A stretch of DNA of 7,331 nt from Acidimicrobiia bacterium UBA6912 (GTDB lineage: Bacteria; Actinomycetota; Acidimicrobiia; Spongiisociales; UBA5794), in contig DKBA01000283.1 of NCBI GenBank assembly GCA_002450985.1, positions 1,208-8,538 of the forward strand, written 5' to 3'. Made by a program: the position numbers and the translations under genes. Shown here piece by piece: positions 5,116 to 7,331 of the stretch. Numbering within the stretch: the first letter of the stretch is position 1; the number at the start of each line of letters is the position of its first letter. Under the pieces are notes generated by a model that made no database searches, was not told where the DNA came from, and saw nothing but the letters and a program-made list of their open reading frames with translations.

Positions 5116-6057
5116 ATGGCTCGCCGCATGCCGATTCTCCTCGTCCTCGCCGCCGTGCTACTCGTGATGCCGTTCGGATCGGCGTCAGCCGCCGATCCTT
5201 GGTGCGACGCCCACTTCCCCGACCGAGCATGGGAGACGGCCGGGGAGACCGAGTTCCTCACCGTCGCCACCACCGGGCTCGCCGAAGGCCAGGCGCTGCG
5301 CTTCGCCGACGAGGCCGCGGGCACGGCGCGGGCGCTCCAAGACGACCTCGGGCCGCTCCCGCAACTCCACCTCTGCGTCTACGGGGGTGACGTCAGGCTC
5401 GACCCCGCCGGGATCCTCCCCGAGGGCCAGCGGGTCCACTCGGTGGTGTTCAACGAGGACGCCACCGTGTACATCGGCGTGCTCGAGGCGTCGTTCTTCG
5501 ACGAGGCGCATGCGTTCGGCCTCGCCTACGCCGCCCTCTGGCTCGTCGCCGGCGAGGTCGGGCTCGACGGATACCCCGAGCCGCTGGCGACCACCATCGG
5601 GCAGTGGTACCTGTCACGCGCCGCAGGGAAGACCGAGCTCCACCACAGCCAGATGCGCAGCGGAGCCTTCTTTGCGGACCCGAGCGGACGCGGCGTTGCC
5701 ACCACCGACTGGACGTCCGAGGCCCAGCCCCCCGTGTATCCGTGGAACCCCCAGTTCCAGGAATCGCCCGTAGCCGACCTCATCGACTATGCCGTCGCCA
5801 CCGCCGGGCCCGACGTGCTCCGCAACCCCACGAACGCACGGTGGCAGGCCCTGGAGCAGTCCTGGCAGGACGCACTGCGCGAGGAGGCACTCCAGGGAAC
5901 GAGCAGTGGGAACGACTGGCTGATCGGGCTCGCCATCGTCATCGGCATGGTGGGCCTGGCAGGGCTGCTCGCCTGGTTGACACGCAGATCGAAGCGTCGC
6001 TTCAAGGACGAGGCGCGGCTCCGCGGCACGACGCTCGAGGGCGCCGGCAAACGCTGA
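5116..6057 (+). CDS. Secreted, C-terminally membrane-anchored protein, possible inactive peptidase-MA-like domain
   Basis: I do not recognise a named family. The 313-residue product has an N-terminal signal peptide: basic M-A-R-R, a hydrophobic core at about 6-20, and likely cleavage after A-S-A at 25. An extracytoplasmic region runs to about 266, with one TM helix at 268-288 followed by a basic R-R-S-K-R-R tail, so the domain faces outward. Cys30 and Cys87 could form a disulfide. The order of elements recalls peptidase-MA-like gluzincins: a strand region H-L-C-V-Y-G, a helix at 129-148 where HExxH would be, then Y-P-E-P-L-A-T-T-I-G-Q-W-Y-L where such enzymes carry P-x-W-L-x-E-G-x-A-x-Y, and a closing W-Q-A-L-E-Q-S-W-Q-D-A-L. 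The zinc motif and the Glu are absent, so activity is unlikely. The frame is open to 4957, but ATG 5116 begins the signal peptide and has a well-placed -10 box. Confidence 0.85.
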   Translation: MARRMPILLVLAAVLLVMPFGSASAADPWCDAHFPDRAWETAGETEFLTVATTGLAEGQALRFADEAAGTARALQDDLGPLPQLHLCVYGGDVRLDPAGILPEGQRVHSVVFNEDATVYIGVLEASFFDEAHAFGLAYAALWLVAGEVGLDGYPEPLATTIGQWYLSRAAGKTELHHSQMRSGAFFADPSGRGVATTDWTSEAQPPVYPWNPQFQESPVADLIDYAVATAGPDVLRNPTNARWQALEQSWQDALREEALQGTSSGNDWLIGLAIVIGMVGLAGLLAWLTRRSKRRFKDEARLRGTTLEGAGKR

Positions 6058-6069
6058 CGGGCGACGCGC

Positions 6070-6339
6070 TCAGCGCAGGAAGCGCACCTTGAGCAGCGCC
6101 CGCTGCACCGCCCACGGGGTGAGGCGGCCCTCGGCGAGCACCCGGTGCCCGAAACCGAGGATGACGGGAACCCGCTCGGCGAACTCCGCGGCGAGGGCCG
6201 GAGACGACGCGATGTCCACCACGTCGATGCGCACACCGAATCTGTCGGCGTAGCGGCGGACGAGGGCGAGGCCCTGGTCACAGAGGGAGCAGTCGGCCTT
6301 GGTGACGAACAGCACGGTGCGGCGATCGATGGACGTCAT
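6070..6339 (-). CDS. Glutaredoxin-like thiol-disulfide protein (DUF836 type)
   Basis: An 89-residue thioredoxin-fold protein likely to act in cytoplasmic thiol-disulfide exchange. The opening strand T-V-L-F-V-T-K is followed by the redox pair C17-S-L-C20 at the start of helix 1 (A-D-C-S-L-C-D-Q-G). A second strand I-D-V-V-D-I and the cis-proline motif R-V-P-V-I with P58 complete the core. Length and C-S-L-C fit the glutaredoxin-like DUF836 (PF05768) group, common in actinobacteria and often located close to rex. Here it is about 2 kb away with two other genes in between. It is convergent with the membrane protein gene, the stops being 12 nt apart, and divergent from the small membrane protein gene at 6361. 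ATG 6339 has a GATAGT box six nt upstream. Partner and substrate are unknown. Confidence 0.92.
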   Translation of the reverse strand: MTSIDRRTVLFVTKADCSLCDQGLALVRRYADRFGVRIDVVDIASSPALAAEFAERVPVILGFGHRVLAEGRLTPWAVQRALLKVRFLR

Positions 6340-6360
6340 CGCACCACTATCGTCGCTCGC
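6340..6360. promoter_or_regulatory. 21-bp divergent gap with overlapping -10 boxes
   Basis: For the minus-strand glutaredoxin-like gene, GATAGT (6351-6346) lies six nt before ATG 6339. For the plus-strand small gene, TATCGT (6348-6353) lies seven nt before ATG 6361. The two boxes share 6348-6351, so both polymerases could not occupy the site together. Both transcripts would be leaderless. Evidence is base pattern and spacing only. Confidence 0.45.
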
Positions 6361-6456
6361 ATGCGCCCCGCAACCGCCGCCGTGGTACTCGGTCTGCTGA
6401 TCATCATCATCGGTGCGTTCTTGATCAAGGCTCAGACCTCCGGGTTCACTCCCTGA
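6361..6456 (+). CDS. 31-residue single-helix membrane protein
   Basis: A small ORF that automatic callers would probably drop or merge into a longer spurious frame. It has a basic, polar start (M-R-P-A-T), one hydrophobic helix A-A-V-V-L-G-L-L-I-I-I-I-G-A-F-L-I at about 6-22, one Lys (K23), and a short polar tail ending G-F-T-P. Third codon positions are GC-rich (about 24 of 30), like the real genes nearby. TATCGT stands seven nt before the ATG, as for other leaderless genes here. Its last 25 bases overlap the end of the convergent SAM hydrolase gene. Function is unknown. It could be a regulator or stabiliser of a membrane complex, or it may not be translated. Confidence 0.55.
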   Translation: MRPATAAVVLGLLIIIIGAFLIKAQTSGFTP

Positions 6457-7283
6457 ATCTCGATGCGGTTCCCGCCGGCAGGGCGGGCGAAGGTGACGGC
6501 GACGTTGGCGGCGAGGTGCAGGTGGTCATCGGCTCTGCCGCCCCGCACCGCCACCGCGATCTGGCCGTATGAGTCGACGTGCACGAGGGGCTGGCCGTCG
6601 GCGACGTCGCCGTAGGCGGTGACCCAGGTGAGCCGGTGCGCCACCGACCCGATGTGCACCACCACGTCGTCCCCTGGGACGAGACCGAGCATCTGGAGGT
6701 CGGCGGGAGCGACGTTGGTCTGGGCATTCCCGAAGTGGTCCACCCACAGCACTTCGCCGACGGCGTCACCGGTGCGGTGCTCGACCAGCGGCAACATCAG
6801 GGGCGTCACCTCGTCGGCGGCGACGACCGGCCCGAGATCATCGATGGTCGCCTCGCCCGACGCGATGACCGCAGCCGCCGGGGCGAAGAGGTCGCGGCCG
6901 TGGAACGTGGCGCCCTCCGCCGGGAGCCGCAACTCCGGGTTCTCGATGGCGACGACGACGTCCGCCCCTCCGACCATCGCCACGGCGGGAGCGAGCAGTC
7001 CGTTGTCGGGGCCGATGAAGTGGCCCCACGGCGTCCGGGCGCAGATCGCCCGCCGCTCGGTGCCCACTCCGGGATCGACCACGGCGAGCGCAACCCCCTG
7101 CGGCATGTACTGGATCGCACGCAGCAGCGCCAGCGCCCCGGCCCGCACGTTCCCGCGGGGGAAGTCGTGGCCGATGTCGATGACACGAACGTCGGGGGCG
7201 ATGCGGGCGATCACCCCGTGCACGACACCGACGAACTCGTCGACACGGCCGAAATCGGACAGAAACGAGATGGGCGACGCCAT
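6432..7283 (-). CDS. SAM hydroxide adenosyltransferase / SAM hydrolase (DUF62 family)
   Basis: A 283-residue enzyme of the family that includes fluorinase and chlorinase. The common members use water or hydroxide to split S-adenosylmethionine into adenosine and methionine. Family signatures appear in order: I-S-F-L-S-D-F-G (5-12), V-V-D-P-G-V-G-T-E-R-R (68-78), G-P-D-N-G-L-L (91-97), T-F-H-G-R-D-L-F-A-P (126-135) and, in the C-terminal beta-barrel, V-D-H-F-G-N-A-Q-T-N (181-190) and S-Y-G-Q-I-A-V-A-V (238-246). D70, R77 and H128 are the likely Asp-Arg-His triad known from archaeal DUF62 enzymes. Nothing points to halogenation, and the neighbours are not a halometabolite cluster. The frame is open to GTG 7307, but family proteins begin a few residues before the L-S-D-F-G motif, so ATG 7283 is preferred. 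Physiological role, perhaps limiting SAM level, is uncertain for the whole family. Confidence 0.95.
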   Translation of the reverse strand: MASPISFLSDFGRVDEFVGVVHGVIARIAPDVRVIDIGHDFPRGNVRAGALALLRAIQYMPQGVALAVVDPGVGTERRAICARTPWGHFIGPDNGLLAPAVAMVGGADVVVAIENPELRLPAEGATFHGRDLFAPAAAVIASGEATIDDLGPVVAADEVTPLMLPLVEHRTGDAVGEVLWVDHFGNAQTNVAPADLQMLGLVPGDDVVVHIGSVAHRLTWVTAYGDVADGQPLVHVDSYGQIAVAVRGGRADDHLHLAANVAVTFARPAGGNRIEIQGVNPEV

Positions 7284-7299
7284 GAGGAAGCGGAGGTTA
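7284..7299 (-). promoter_or_regulatory. Possible -10 box of the SAM hydrolase gene
   Basis: On the minus strand TAACCT (7299-7294) lies ten nt before ATG 7283, with no Shine-Dalgarno sequence between; the intervening bases are pyrimidine-rich. A near-leaderless transcript is possible. If GTG 7307 were the true start, this box would lie inside the coding region. Confidence 0.3.
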
Positions 7300-7310
7300 G
7301 TGGGCACCTT

Positions 7311-7329
7311 CCGATGATCCCCCCATCGG
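7311..7329. repeat. 6-bp inverted repeat upstream of the SAM hydrolase gene
   Basis: CCGATG (7311-7316) and CATCGG (7324-7329) are exact reverse complements around a 7-nt C-rich loop. The dyad sits about 28-46 bp before ATG 7283, where an operator would be, but it could also belong to a gene beyond the right edge. It is short and at the window end, so support is weak. Confidence 0.3.
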
Positions 7330-7331
7330 GG

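Noticed and set aside
6052..6076. Inverted repeat CGCTGA/TCAGCG between convergent stops as a bidirectional terminator
   Set aside because: It arises from both genes ending in CGC TGA; the stem is 6 bp with a 12-nt loop and no T-tract on either side, so termination is not supported.
6619..7317. Plus-strand open frame opposite the SAM hydrolase gene
   Set aside because: Ser/Thr/Pro-rich antisense translation without a domain; DUF62 motifs are complete on the other strand.

Overview
This is a compact, GC-rich window with almost no non-coding sequence. The codon use, GTG starts, 4-nt start/stop overlaps, start codons without Shine-Dalgarno sequences, and a Rex regulator together suggest a high-GC actinobacterium. 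A deep-branching class such as Acidimicrobiia is possible, but I cannot fix the taxon from this sequence. No rRNA, tRNA, mobile element or CRISPR array is visible.

Left part (1-3293, all minus strand): a four-gene operon, transcribed right to left. It encodes an ABC-2 type permease, a first ABC ATPase, a second ABC ATPase, and a TetR-family repressor cut by the left edge. The three junctions are ATGA, GTGA and GTGA overlaps. The two ATPases look like the two halves of YbhF as separate proteins. One keeps the canonical LSGGQ signature but has lost the Q-loop Gln and switch His. The other keeps those residues but has a degenerate signature. The pair therefore predicts one working and one degenerate ATP site. 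An AT-rich stretch before the permease holds a good sigma70-type promoter with an 8-bp inverted repeat over its -35 and spacer, a likely operator for the operon's own TetR protein.

Middle part (3335-6057): the NAD(H)-sensing repressor Rex (minus) faces an arginase/agmatinase-family ureohydrolase (plus). The ureohydrolase is followed by a secreted, C-terminally anchored membrane protein of unknown function, whose layout resembles a peptidase-MA-like protein without its HExxH site.

Right part (6070-7331): a small glutaredoxin-like protein (minus) and a 31-residue one-helix membrane protein (plus) diverge from a 21-bp gap. In that gap their probable -10 boxes overlap. The small gene runs 25 nt into the 3' end of a SAM hydrolase (SAM hydroxide adenosyltransferase, DUF62) gene on the minus strand.

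The most distinctive points are the complementary degeneration of the two ATPases, the operator-like promoter of the transporter operon, and the widespread leaderless-type starts (TANNNT 6-10 nt before the start codon, twice as the identical box TACGAT six nt before ATG).
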